DNA of 64,000 bases. It comes from Gordionus sp. m RMFG-2023 (Eukaryota > Nematomorpha > Gordioida > Chordodea > Parachordodidae). Positions 1-13,100 of this stretch are shown here, piece by piece. How positions within the stretch are numbered: the stretch's first letter is position 1; each line of letters starts with the position of its first letter. The position numbers and the translations under genes are program-made. The notes below the pieces were generated by a model, which made no database searches, was not told the origin of the DNA, and saw only the letters and a list, made by a program, of their open reading frames with translations. The DNA lies in NCBI RefSeq assembly GCF_954871325.1, contig NC_088779.1, positions 29,584,752 through 29,648,751 of the forward strand, written 5' to 3'.

Positions 1-1500
1 TTAATAGCGTTAAACCATTTAATCTATTTTGCGAGGTAGTATTTCGTAAATATGTTTTTAGCCTTTTGAGAAAGTTCTCTTTCATTCGTACATGTCGTAA
101 TTGGGAGGCATGCTATGCTAAAATTTAATTTTGTAATGCTCGGAAAGTCTATTAGTGTGTGTTTACAAATATTAAGTGCATTTAATGCGTTATCAGGCTT
201 TTTATCCATTCTTTTTAAATTTGCAAACCAATATTTAAATTCACTTATTACTTCTAATTCACTCCCTACCATATCTTGCAAATAAAAATTATATAAATAG
301 ATAATTTTATTTCTAATCTCGTCCGAGATGCTTACAGATGGATTAGAGGATAACAAAATCTGAAAGTTATTGACCAATAGTTTATGGTTCAATAAACGTT
401 CTTTAATTTGAGTTAAAAAAAAGTATTCATAATTGGTTATAAAAATAATAATTTTGTAATACTCCTCAAACTGATTGTGTGGAAATATTATTCCTACTAT
501 GTACCTGTCTTGATACAATTCTTGGCATGCTTATTATCATATTATAAGAATGCACTTTTTATGAACTTTGTTAAAAATCGTGCTAAATTCACAATCAGCA
601 TTTTTTTTTCTTATCTGCAAAATAGCATCATTATGCATCTTCGGCTAAGATCAATGCTTGAACCATATCTTGGTTCAATCTTTGCAAGGCTCTGCATAAT
701 GATATTGTGTGGCAGAAGAGGGTGTAAATGCAATGAACGGCCAATAAAAACTCAGGATCTTGAATTGCTTTCAATATTCCATTGGCTTCTGCCACCACTG
801 ATGTATCGGTCCATTCACATATTTCCTCTAATGCAACAATAATCGGGTAAATTAATTCAAGAAAAACTGCAACCGATTCATGTCGTAGGATCCATCGTGT
901 TGGGCACATTTTTTACAAGTTTATGATGGTCATTCCCAAATTCTTCCTTTGCCAGACAATTTTTGAGGACATTGGAACTCTTTGGACACTCGAACATATC
1001 ATATACTTTGCCTATTGTGACTTTTTAAATACATGATTATAATTAAAATAAAAGTTTAATAAACCCATGGTACTACGAATAACGGGAATTGAGCAACAAT
1101 CAAAAATGGCTACAATTAGGGAATGTGATGCACAATGAACATAAATTGCGGTCATTTAAATGTCCACTCATAGCAGGGGCACCATCGTATCCTTGTCCCC
1201 GCATAGAATTGACATTAATTTTTAAATTTTTTAAGATGAAAATCAATTGTGTCTGCAAGGAATTCGCTTCCCATATCTTGAATAGGAATAAATTGCATAA
1301 AGATCCTCTCTTATTTGAACTTCATCTTTATATAAATGATAATAATTTTATACAAAATAAATATAAATTTTACCATTTTCTTGAATGTAAATATCGAGCA
1401 CACAACTACACTTGCTCTTATCCCAGAATATGTCTGTTGATTCATACACCAAAACGCACAGAATATTGGATCTTCTCTGAGAACAATTAATGATAAGGAT
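1..1500 (-). mobile_element. hAT transposase fossil, inverted arm 1
   Basis: A decayed transposase of the hAT superfamily, DUF4371/52-kDa-repressor type, read on the minus strand. Three landmarks appear in the right order: RGQGYDGAPAMSG near 1160-1220 (the typical RGQGYDGA motif), CPTRW followed by an LEEICEW helix near 800-910, and the C-terminal hATC dimerisation region at 24-518, which ends in CLPITTCTNERELSQ. The frame shifts between 520 and 630 and again near 915, so no complete protein is encoded. The 3' end runs up to the window edge. The same sequence recurs inverted at 1850-3350. The family assignment is firm from the motifs. The element ends were not found, so the true boundaries are unknown. 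Confidence 0.85.
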
Positions 1501-1849
1501 AGAGATTCTGTAATTCGTATAATAGGTAAACCATTAAAAATTGCTATAAGAGACACCCACCAAGGTTGCAATTTAATGGGCTGACCTTTAGGGTCTCATA
1601 TTTTTTTTTATAAAGATTAAGGTTAAAAAAAAAATTAGCAACTGAAAATAGACAAACAAAAATATCTCCTATAATAGATGCATTAATTGACATATCAATG
1701 TATGGCATTAAAGATGGCATCGTGATGGTTGTATATATTTGGGGAGATACAAATGAAAATGATGGGTAACTATTGAATGCACCAAAAAATGCCACGTATT
1801 GCCTTACTAATCGAAACGAAATCGTAGATGTGTGCAATGATCTGATATT

Positions 1850-3350
1850 AAGAAAAAATAGTATATTAATAAGTCTCCGTTCTAGTTTTTATCGGGTGAA
1901 TCAATAGACATATCCGGGATAGAGCAAATGTCGTTGTGTGCTCCATATTTATTTTCTGAAAATGGTAAAATTTATTATTTTGTATAAAAATTATTATCGT
2001 CTGTATAGATAAAGCTCAAATATGAGAGGTTTTTTTTTGCAATTTATTCCTATTCAAGATATGAGAGACGAATGTTTTGCGAACACAATTGATTTTCATC
2101 TTAAAAAAATATAAAATTAATGTCAATTCTATGCGGGGACAAGGATATGATGGTTCCCCCTGCTATGAGCGGCCATTTCTGTTGCTCAATTTCCGTTATT
2201 CGTAGTACCATGGGCTTAATCACCCTTTATTTTAATTATAATCATATATTTAAAAAGGCACAATAGGAAAAGTATATCATATGTTCAAGTATCCAAAGAG
2301 ATCCAATGTCCTCAAGAATTATCTGGCAAAGGAAGAATTTGGGAATAGTCATTGTTAACTTGTCAAAATATGCCTAACTCGAAGGATCTTATGTCATGAA
2401 TCAGTTGCAGTTTTCCTTGTATTAATAGACCCGATAATTGTTGCATTAGAGGAAATGCATGAATGGACCGATACGTCAGTGGTGGTAGAAGTTAATGGAA
2501 TTTGAAAGCGATTTAAGATCCTGAGTTTTTATTGGCTTTACATTGCATTAACACTCTCTTCTCTCCTACAATATTATTATAGAGCCTTGCAAAGAGTGAA
2601 CAAAGATATGGTTCAAGCATTGATCTTAGCAGAAGATGCATATGATGCTATTTACAAATAAGAAATAAATGCTGATTGTGAATTTAGCAAGATTTTTAAC
2701 ATGGTTTAAAAAAAGTGCATTCATAGAATATGATAATAAGCATGCCAAGAATTGTATCAAGACAAGTACATGGGAATAGTATTTCCACACATTCAGTAGA
2801 GGGGTATTACAAAATTACGATTTTTATACCACTACCACTTATGGATACATTTTTAACTCAATTTAGAGAACGCTTAGTGAACCATGAACTATTGCTCAAC
2901 AACTTTCATAATTTTGTTTTCCTCTAATCCATCTGTGAACATCTCGGACGAGATTAGAAACCAAGTTCGCTATTTATATTACGTTTTATTTGCAAAATAT
3001 GGAAGTGAACGAATATGGGAGTAATAACTGAATTTAAATATTGGTATGCAAGCTTAAAAAGAAATGGGCATTAAGCCTGATAACGCATTAAATGCAATCA
3101 ATACTTGTAAACACGATAATAGACTTTCCGAACATCACAAAATTCTTTTAAAATTTTAGCATGCATCGCATGTACGACATGTACAAAATGAAACAACTTT
3201 CTCAAATTTAAGAAGGCTAAAAACATAAAATGGCTTAGCGCTATTACATATAAATATTATCACGTTTAATCTATTAGAATTTGATAATTCATTAATTATT
3301 TCGGAATTAACTGGTGTTAATTCCCGTTTAATATTTAAGAGGGCTATTAT
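1850..3350 (+). mobile_element. hAT transposase fossil, inverted arm 2
   Basis: Inverted copy of arm 1. The stretch with a start-like palindromic site at about 2190-2215 (TTCGTAGTACCATGGG) mirrors 1062-1085, and the segment at 1890-1970 mirrors 1375-1460. It encodes the same landmarks in poorer condition: YDGSPCYERP-like remains of the RGQGYDGA motif near 2140, the LEEMHEWTD helix near 2450-2480, and a hATC-like region at 2730-3240 with several frame breaks. It is more decayed than arm 1, with small indels throughout. The roughly 350 bp between the arms (1500-1850) looks single copy. Confidence 0.8.
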
Positions 3351-3359
3351 TTGATTTAT

Positions 3360-3600
3360 TTAGCAAATGTATTTTTAACCTTCGTAAATTTGTTTATTTT
3401 ATCAGTACATGTCATAATAGGGAGGCATGCTAAAATTTGAAATAATTTTGTATTAATGTGTTGCGCATTTATTGCATTCTCAGTGTTAATGTCTATTCTT
3501 TTTAAGTTTGCGTACGAATATTTAAATTCACTAAATTACTTCACAATTGGTCCCTACCATATCTTTTATTATATTTTATATAAACTAATAAAAAAAAATA
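3360..3600 (-). mobile_element. Third fragment of the same hAT transposase
   Basis: A short stretch that repeats positions 50-290 in the same orientation as arm 1. It shares the GGGAGGCATGCTA block and the downstream TCTTTTTAA...TTTAAATTCACT segment. It corresponds to the C-terminal hATC part of the transposase and lies tail to tail with arm 2. It is a fragment only, with no usable reading frame. Confidence 0.7.
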
Positions 3601-4846
3601 CATATTTCCTATTTGTTCTAGGCTTATTTTTTGATATAATCTCTTAACCAATTTCTTATATTTTAAATAAAGTTAATATTTTTTGTTAAAAATTAACATA
3701 AAAATATATTATAACTCATAAAAACGAAAAAAGAGAAATTATAGGCTTGAAGATTTAATCTAGAACGGTTATTAAGAAAATGAAAATATATATCAATATA
3801 TATATATTTAATCGCCTTGAGATGTATTTATATACATGTTAATTTCATTGAATAGAAAGATAATATGAGCATATTTAAATATACAATTACAACAAATTGA
3901 ATAAGCGAAATATTGAGAAGTATTATACAATGAATTACAACAAATTAAGCTAACATGTAACAATAACTATATAGAGTAAGGAAACCAGGTCTAAGACCGG
4001 GTAAATCGGGTCGAAGCCTAAAAGGGGGTCTGGCTCCGAAGGTTCCTGAACCCTTAGGAAAATCCTGGCTATGCTCATCAACATATAAAATATAAAATTA
4101 AATGATTATAAATGATAATTGTTATATTTCACTAAATAGAAAATTCTCAAAATTTTAATTCATCAAGGCATCTCCGTTTATCTGTAAACACTTTTTTTTT
4201 GCCACACTAATAAGTCTCTCTACCAAAGCACCTGACAGCAGAGTGGTGTTATATTTTATAAATAACAATAGAGAATAAAAATTATATTGGGACAATATTT
4301 GATTATTCGAAAATTTCGACATCCATTTCAAAGAAAACTCATTTAAAATTGGATGAGTGCCAAAATTTATAACATTTATTCATGACCTCTAAGTGCCGGG
4401 AAAAATGTGATAATAAGCTGTTTACATTTATTTGGTAACTTTAATATTTCATCAATTGAAATTTACCATGTTTTCATCTTCCATTGCTTAAAAAAAAATG
4501 TAATTGTGGATTGGTAAAATTTTGTTATTTTGGACGATTTATTTTCCTTGTGGCGTTTATATAATATTTTTTTTTGTTTCTATAAAAATATGCTTATTAT
4601 AATATCGTCTGTTATACAATTAGTAATAAAAAATATAAGTAAATAATAAACTAATCCCAAATCTGTCCATTAGCCAATAAAGTAATCGAAAAATTTTTAA
4701 GCCCCACATGGAACAAAAAAAATTGAAATTATTTAATTCGCGCGTGAGGCAACATGGTCCGATCTACATGAAATGTATTTTTTTTGCTAAATAAATATAA
4801 TCATATGTTTTTTCTTCTTCTCCAAAATTATCACGAAAACTTCTAG
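3601..4846. other. AT-rich non-coding stretch upstream of first visible TOPBP1 exon
   Basis: No open coding segment was recognised. The only departure from AT-rich sequence is a GC-richer patch at about 3985-4080 with no identity I can give. The N-terminal TOPBP1 exons (BRCT0-1) should lie upstream of 4847 but I could not find them here. They are either beyond the window edge on the far side of the hAT palindrome or too diverged to see. Confidence 0.6.
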
Positions 4847-5594
4847 AATCTTCAGCGATTGCGTCTCGGAATCCTTTGACAAACACAAATGCCCTATATT
4901 TTACGGCCTGGTAATTTCCTTGTCACAATTTGACGCGGATGAAAGGCGGGATGCTAAGCTATTGATCGAAAATAATGGTTTATTTTTATCTTTAAATAAA
5001 TATATTAGTTAAATACTCGAGGAAAGTAGGAAAGGGTATTTTGATGGTATTCTCTAAAACAATCTTGTTAATTATAAAAAGAATTAAGGAAATTATTACA
5101 TTTTTTTAAATAAAAATAAATATTACTAAACATCACCTTCATTTTTGAGCTTAAAAACAAATTTTTTTTTTATTTCGATATAAGGCGGTACTTACACTGG
5201 AGAAATGAGGATGAATTACGTGACCCACCTGATTCTCAAGGAAGCCTCTGGTAATGTATAATAAATATTATTTTTTTTATTATTAGTAAAAATGTTATCT
5301 TCTCTGCCAATATTAATAAATTAAGAGTTAATCTCGATAGTTTTTATCCGGAAACACTGGAAGAGTGACATGTGACTAGAACCTTTTAAAATTTGTATAG
5401 GAACAGATAGTGTTAAACTTAAAAAAAAGCTAACTCACTATTTTAGCCAGAAAAATATTGCCTTAAGCCTCAAGATTTCGACATTATATGTCTAGACCTT
5501 TTACCTTCTATGAGCAAAATCTTCAGGCTTAGGGTATTATTTTTCTGGATGAAGTATCGAGTTAGCCGTTTTTAGAAATCGGCTCAAAATTGCT

Positions 5595-5645
<51 letters not shown>

Positions 5646-7139
5646 AAGGGAAGAGAAGAGTTTAACAACACTAGGAACACAATATTAACCGATTAAGTTC
5701 AACTAAATATAAGGGATGCAAAATAAATACGAATAATATATTATATATATATAATTTTTCAATTATAGAAAACGGATATTGCTGAAATATAAAATTAAAT
5801 TTTAATTTACAAATATAAAAAAAAAAGAACAAATAAAAGATATATTTTTATAATAATATAAACACAAATTTTACATGTGCCAATTTAAAATTTTATAGAA
5901 AAATATAGTTAAAATTATATTGATGATCGTAATAACGAAAAATTTTGATAGAAATTTTGGAAATATCGATATCTCGTAATTGGTGTTGAGATTTGAGAGC
6001 TATTAGATTTTATAAATTTCCTAAAAACAAAATGTAATGTATATTATTTAATATTATACATATATATATATAAGTGTATTTTTTAAAATACCACTCCAAA
6101 ACCAACAAAATCTTTTATTTCACCAATTATTATCAATCAATTGTCAGATCATATGATCAGGAACAAAGAATAATAAATGTTATCTATATCTTATTCGAAA
6201 TCAATTGAAAACGTCTATCTATCAATTACATATCAACAGATATAACAGTAACTACCACAACGTGATGTGTCAAAAATTTGTAAACTTACCAATCCGTTTT
6301 TTCGATTTTATTTATGAATGTATAATAAAAACGCCTTAAGATGTAATCATTATTTTAGAAGAAAAAAATTAATCAAATAATTCAAATGCGGCTTTGCTCT
6401 CAGTATCATTTAGTAATTGCTCTACCTTCCAGTTGGGCATACACGATAATGGATAAACATATGTCGTAAATTTTAGGGATGGCAAACCCGTGGCAACCCA
6501 GTCTCTGCTAGGTTGACATTTTGAACGAAAACGTCAATCATGCCATTCACCTCTTGCTAAATGTTAAATATTTATATTTCAATTTGGGCGTCACTTTGAT
6601 ATTTGGCAGTATGAACTTGATATTTGTTATTATCGAATTAGAAGCTGCTTGATCAGAAGGAACTTTTCGAATTTATGGGCATTTTGACGTGCAACCATTC
6701 TTCTTTTTTTTTTATAAAATCGTGAATTTTATGATCCACCAGGGAAAAAATTGCTATGACCATAAAGAGACACTTAATATTTTGCCAATTTTTAATTTTA
6801 TTAATTTGTAAACATATTTTACTCAAGGCATGAAATACAAATATGCCACCAAGTGGGGAAATATCAAGATAGTTAATCCGCATTGGTTGACGGATTGCGT
6901 TTCGCATAACAGGTTTATCGAAGAATCAGCTTACTCCTTCCCACTTACTCCTCCGAATAATTCATCCATCCCTTCCGCCTATCCCAGTGAAGCAACCAAC
7001 AACGCCGATGGGAGTAAAGTCAAAAGTTTTTTTGAAGAATCGAACGGTATTGACGTTAAAAGAGGTGATAAAGGTCCATCCCAATCTACTCCTAACGGGA
7101 CATTGAGTTGCAAGGATGCCAAAACTGACTTCAAAAACC
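4847..7139 (+). CDS. TOPBP1: TOPBP1 exon block: BRCT2
   Basis: Three exons (4847-4977, 5185-5250, 6828-7139) encode a full BRCT domain. It opens with KCPIFYGLVISL, which resembles the start of vertebrate BRCT2. It continues with the glycine pair NNGG, the buried strand YVTHLILKEASG, the KYATKWGN helix and the signature WLTDC tryptophan-cysteine pair before FIEESAYSF. In vertebrates the BRCT1-2 module binds phosphorylated RAD9 and Treslin; that role is inferred here, not shown. After the domain comes a serine/proline-rich tail of about 70 residues. The introns carry a hAT MITE and a TTTC microsatellite. Confidence 0.9.
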
Positions 7140-10100
7140 GTAATTCTTAATTTCCTCGAATGCTATAAGATAATAAGGATATGATTATTAATATGGTATG
7201 GCGTTATGTCCAATCCCCAAAGAAAAATTATTTCTATAATTCAATTACTCGTACCAATAATAAATTTATGGGAAAATATAGTTAGAAAAACATTATATTA
7301 ACTTTATATTAATTTGTTTTAAAAAAAAAATTAGATATAGAAATTTCTAGAATTTCGCCTTGTCAAAGTTTCATACCACAAACGTGCGAAAAGCTTAGCC
7401 AATTTAATGTCCGTGATTCTAATCTAACGTCAACCCAAACTCAACACTCAGGGTATGGAAATTCTATTTTGTAAAATAGCACAAAATGAATGACCTTATT
7501 TTCGCCATTTTTTTTTTACTTTCTAAAAGTTTAACAATGCAGGTCGGCAAAACACCGAGTCTTATTCATGTTTCTGGACCGTTGATCCAAGAAAAATATT
7601 TTAGGTTGATCTGAACCCTGAACCATTTTTTCCTTAATCATTTTATGATTAGGCCAATGACATGTAATAATATCTAGACTGACGATGCATTCATAATAAT
7701 GCACTTGAAAGCGTCATTGAAATGCAAATCAGCTGGACCCGCCATTTTGGTAACCCGTACAATAATTATTCTCGTGTTAATAACTTGCTTCCTTATTATC
7801 TCGATCAGGCAATTCTTTAATAAGTAACTCGCCCCTGGCAAAGATCGATTTTGGGTGATGACCGAGCAGCGACTCGCGATTTAAAATTTGTCTAAATGCT
7901 AGATCCTAAAGATATGAGAGAAAGGAGCTCATTAGAACTTTCGGGTCTAGTGGAACATCCTTCAAAATTGCTACCCAAAATAATTTATGAAACGAAAAAT
8001 GATTTATGAAAAAATTGATTCTCTTATTTCTAACCATTATTGAGAATAGAACGAACTTAACTCGGAAACCTGATGGATGGAGCGAGTTGAACAAAGCCAC
8101 GATGAAGATTGGTTCTTGGAATGTAAAAGGAATTAACGACCCTCTACGTCTCCTCGATCTATCTTCTAGACACAGTTCTATGGCGTCAACGTCATGTGCA
8201 TCCAAGATACTAATATATTGGTCCAATGTTTTTTAGTTATATGGGGGAGCCATATCTTTATAGAATCTTAAACGCAGCAAGAGTGCTGATGGTAAATGAG
8301 GCGTTGATTTCCTATCCAAAAAAGTGGAAGGAGGTGGAAGCGACCTTCACTCCCCTCCCATCTCAAGTATAGTATTAAGTCTTTTTAGCTCAGTGAAACT
8401 CTACTCTGAGTAGTTTAGACAGAGAGATATAGTAGTCATCCTTCTTTTCACTCAGGCGCATGCCCGATTATAGTTTGCACAGCAAGCCACAGCACCATCA
8501 CAACATCTTGAGTTATAGAGAATATGGCTTCCCATATCTCTAAATGCATTGCCTAGACACTACACACTTGCGCTAAACCTTGAAGACAAGGTCAAGAAGA
8601 CATAGAGGGCCGTTAACCTCATTCACGTTCCAGAAACCTCACAACTCCCTCCGACATGCTTCCAAGTTTGGTTCTTATTCTTAAAATTATTTTTAAGGAC
8701 AACAATCATATTTTTTGAACTTTCATGAATAGTTTCACACTAGGGTTGCAAGTCCGGATGAGATGCTTTCTACCTTATCATCGAGGTCCAACATTCTAAC
8801 AAAGTTAGTACCTTGCTATTAATTAATCAGCCGTCGACATTTTTAGATTAGACCCCATTTTCTGTCACCTCCCACTTTATTATCCACGCAAAAGAGTAAT
8901 ACCTATTAAAAGATCGGTGTACCTCTATCTAAAAGTAATAGCACGCCATAGAAATAGCGATAAGGAAAAGGGAGAGACCCTACAAAAAATATAATAACAA
9001 TCTTTTAAAAAAATAAACACTATTCCTATAGGAACGACGAATCACCACCACGCAATAATTCGACTCCTAAACCAATACAAATCGATATGGACATATTGAG
9101 CCAATACCTACCTGTCACATCTTCCAATAAAAGTTTGTTAAAACAAAAAATATTTATGCAGTATCCATTTATATTAAGATTTATTTTTTTAAAATTTGGT
9201 TCAATAATCATTTTAACTTTAAGAAAACGAATTAAGAAGATCGTGTTTGATGATTAGGTTAGGGGAAAAAAATGAGGCTTTAATGTTTTATTTAATAATT
9301 GATTGACGTTTATATTGAATATATTCTTATATGATGGGCATCGATCGGAAAAGTTTTGATTTTTTTTTTCGGGTGCCAAAAATTTTGAGTAATTTATATT
9401 TATTCAGAGAATGTTGGAAATAATGGTCACCTTACAACTCTAACACCAATAAATAATACCTAATACTTTTCGGATAAAATGCAAGACATTTCCTCACCAT
9501 CAAATGCTTAAAAGTCTTTAATTTTTTATTAGCTGACTAATTAATTGGATGTGGTACAATTTTTTTAAAAATTCTTCTTTCATCTAAAAAATAAATGTCG
9601 TATATCTTTAAAGCTTCCGGTGACATGTCAAGCACCTTGGGAATATCGTCTCAAGGTATCCATAATCAGACCACCGCCAATTTTGACAATGGCATCCACC
9701 CAAACCCTCTATCTGCTCAGACCGGAGTTGAACCCAGGGGATCGGATTCGACAATGTTTGTCACTTCTAGTGGAATACAAGTTTAACCACCTAATCATTC
9801 ATACAAAATATTTTATTTCAAATTTGCCCGCGAAATTCGGTCACAGCTTAAAATATTCGCTCTTCTTCTTTTTTTTCCTACCAAAGATTCCTATAAGAGT
9901 GTTTATTACCAGAGATGCAGTATGCCAGTCAGCTGGTATCATTTTAATTTTAACCGTTGCCAGTGCCCGAGATTCTAAAATGGAGACCTTGTTAAATCAC
10001 TTAACATCGCCCAACTTCATAAACGGCTTTTACCCTAGTTTTAATCCTATAAAAATTGGTGTAAATCTTCTTATTGAAGTTAAAATTGTTTTCGGAAGAG

Positions 10101-13100
10101 GGAGGATAAAATATTGCCATATAGGAGCTCGCCAAATTTTGATGTTTTAATATTTGTTGACGCAAATTTATGTTAAAAATAAGTAATATCTTACAAAATA
10201 ATACTCTTTTTTTTTAAAGAAAATATTGTGAAATTTATTAATGATAATTTTATTACATTTGAATAGGCAAATTTTGTTGACGCAAATTTATGTTAAAAAT
10301 AAGTAGTATCTTGCAAAATAATAGTTTTTTTTTTAAAGAAAATATCGTAAAATTAAAATTTATTATTCATAATTTTATTGGATTGAATAGGCAAATTAAT
10401 CTAATATAAATTGTAATGTAAATTCTAAGAGTTTTGTTTTGAGGGAGAGGGGGGGGGGGAGAATTATTGTTTTTTTATTATAAATTTAAAAATATAATTA
10501 GTTTTTTTGGCGATTTGGCTGATCTTTGAAAGTTTTAAATTTTAAAAAAATTTTTTTAGTCTTCGATTTATACGTAACATATATTAACGAATATCAATCA
10601 CTTAAATTACTATGAAATAATTTTTTTAAAAAAGGATTCATATTAAAATAAGGTAACTGTTAATATTAATGAATTTCGTAAATTAATTCATCTTACCATA
10701 TGTCTTTACACATCATAATGTTCATTTAACTCAGATTTTTTGGTTTTCCTTTAAAACTAGAGAGAAATTATAAGGCCAAAATTATTCAAAATATAATATA
10801 TAGGTCTCGATTGAAATTACTTATTTTATTTATTTTTAAATTTATCAGAAAGAAAATGTCCCGCCATCCGTGAAGACATCGGTAAAGGTTCACATAGACA
10901 ACGATTCCCGACATCTGCCCATCCATTCCGGGTTTCGAATCGATGTTAGAAAAAATCTTTTGTTTAGAATTTCCCTTTCCCAACCAGATCTCGTATTCTA
11001 CTTTTTTTTTTAAAAAAAAAAGAAATAAAATTAGTTTCATAAAGGATGTAAAGCTTACACTATTAAATTTAAATTATTGAAAAAACTTATATGCTTAAAT
11101 TAAATTTTTCTAGGGGTAATAGTAGGAAAGAAATATAGTTGGTTCCAGAGTTATAACTTTTTTGCTAGCTATAGCTAATAGCGGCTACTTTTTTTGTAAT
11201 TATTTAATTTTTTAGTCGAAAAATATAATGAAGGTATAAGTATAAACATGAAAATTTAAATGTAATATCATAATATATTATAATTTTTAGGATTTATTTT
11301 TTAATTTTGAAATTGAAATATATTTCCAATTTGTAATTTGTATTATAAAACTAAATCACGGGTTAATAATTTAAAATGTTATCGCCTATGGATATCCAAA
11401 TCGTTGAAAGTGATTCAGACAATGATATTAATAAAATGGAAAATACCAGGGAAGAAAATGTTCTAATAGCTATAATACAACAAATTTCCCATTCCCTAGA
11501 TTTGATTAAAATAAATATAAAAACCAAAACTGGCTTCAAATTTATTTGTTTAAATTGAAAAAAATATTTCCTCAAATCAATCCAGTTATAACCTCAAGAA
11601 ACACCAAAAGGTAAATTGTCATTATTACATTCTAATAGTGTTTATTTTATAAGACTGTTCATACCAATAGCTTTAAGGAAATGGGGAAACATTAAAATCA
11701 TTTTGGTATAAGCGATTCTACATCCTAAAAGACTAATTCAAATCAAACCAAATTAATTTATAAACTAAATGCCAATATTTCTCAGAAATTGTCTGATAAA
11801 ATTATTGTTGATTTTACAATTGATACAGTTCAGCCTAGTGTTGCGTAATCGGCTAAAAACTACGCCTAAGCCTAATTAGGCTCAGCCTAAAAATCGTCTA
11901 ACTAAGCCTATAAATCGGCTAAAATTAATTTAGTAAAAATTCTGCATCGATGCCTAGCATTAATTATTATTTATTTATTTTAGTAAAATAATTTATTTTA
12001 TTTATATTTAATGTAAATATTTTATTATTATCAACAAATAAACATGATATGATTTAATATTTTTTATTTTTATTGTTATATTTTGAAATGAAAATAAATT
12101 AATTTATTTTATGTTTTTTTAATAAAAAAAAATAATATGCTGCTATATTAAAATGGTCATGGGTTACTTTATTTGAATATTTACTGATAATTGTAAAAAT
12201 GTAATATTCTTTTTAATATAATTTATTAAAGATTTTCACAATCTTCTTTGTAAATACATCTTTTATTGAGGAATTATATTGTAAATTTTATTAGATAAAA
12301 AAACAATCTTTTAGGTTAAATCTTTTATAATATTTTTTTTATCAATTTTCTAAAATTATCTATTTTTTTATTAAATGAGGTGTTTTTTTAAATAATTTTT
12401 TAAAAATATTTATATTAAACTTTTTTTATGATATTTATATGATCTTTTTAAGGATAATATTTTAAAATGATAATTGTCATAACCGTTATTTTTAAAGTTT
12501 TTTGATTTTTTTTTGACGAAAATAGATTAAAATAAATATTGATAACATGTTTAAATAAAAATTTAGTAAAGATATACCGTAGAAAAGTGACAATTGTCAT
12601 AATCGAGTTTTTAAAGTTTTTTGAATTTTTTGACGAAAATTATGTTAAAATAAGTATTGATAACATGTTTAAATAAAATTTAGTTAAAATATACCATAGA
12701 TAAGTGACAATTGTCATAATCGTAGTTTTTAAAGTTTTTTGAATTTTTTTGACGTAAATAGGCTAAAATAAGTATTGATAACATGTTTAAATAAAAATTT
12801 AGTAAAGATATACCGTAGAAAAGTGACAATTGTCATAATCGAGTTTTTTGAATTTTGTGACGAAAATTATGTGTGACAATTGTCATAATCAAATTTTTAA
12901 AGTTTTTTGAATTTTTTGACGAAAATTATGTTAAAATAAGTATTGATAACATGTTTAAATAAAATTTAGTTAAAATGTACCATAGATAAGTGACAATTGT
13001 CATAATCGTAGTTTTTAAAGTTTTTTGAATTTTTTTGACGTAAATAGGCTAAAATAAGTATTGATAACATGTTTAAATAAAATTTAGTGAAGATGTACCG

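Noticed and set aside
7543-7605. Possible extra TOPBP1 exon after an AATGCAG acceptor
   Set aside because: No usable donor in frame, and exon 7341-7452 joins exon 9032-9132 in phase without it.
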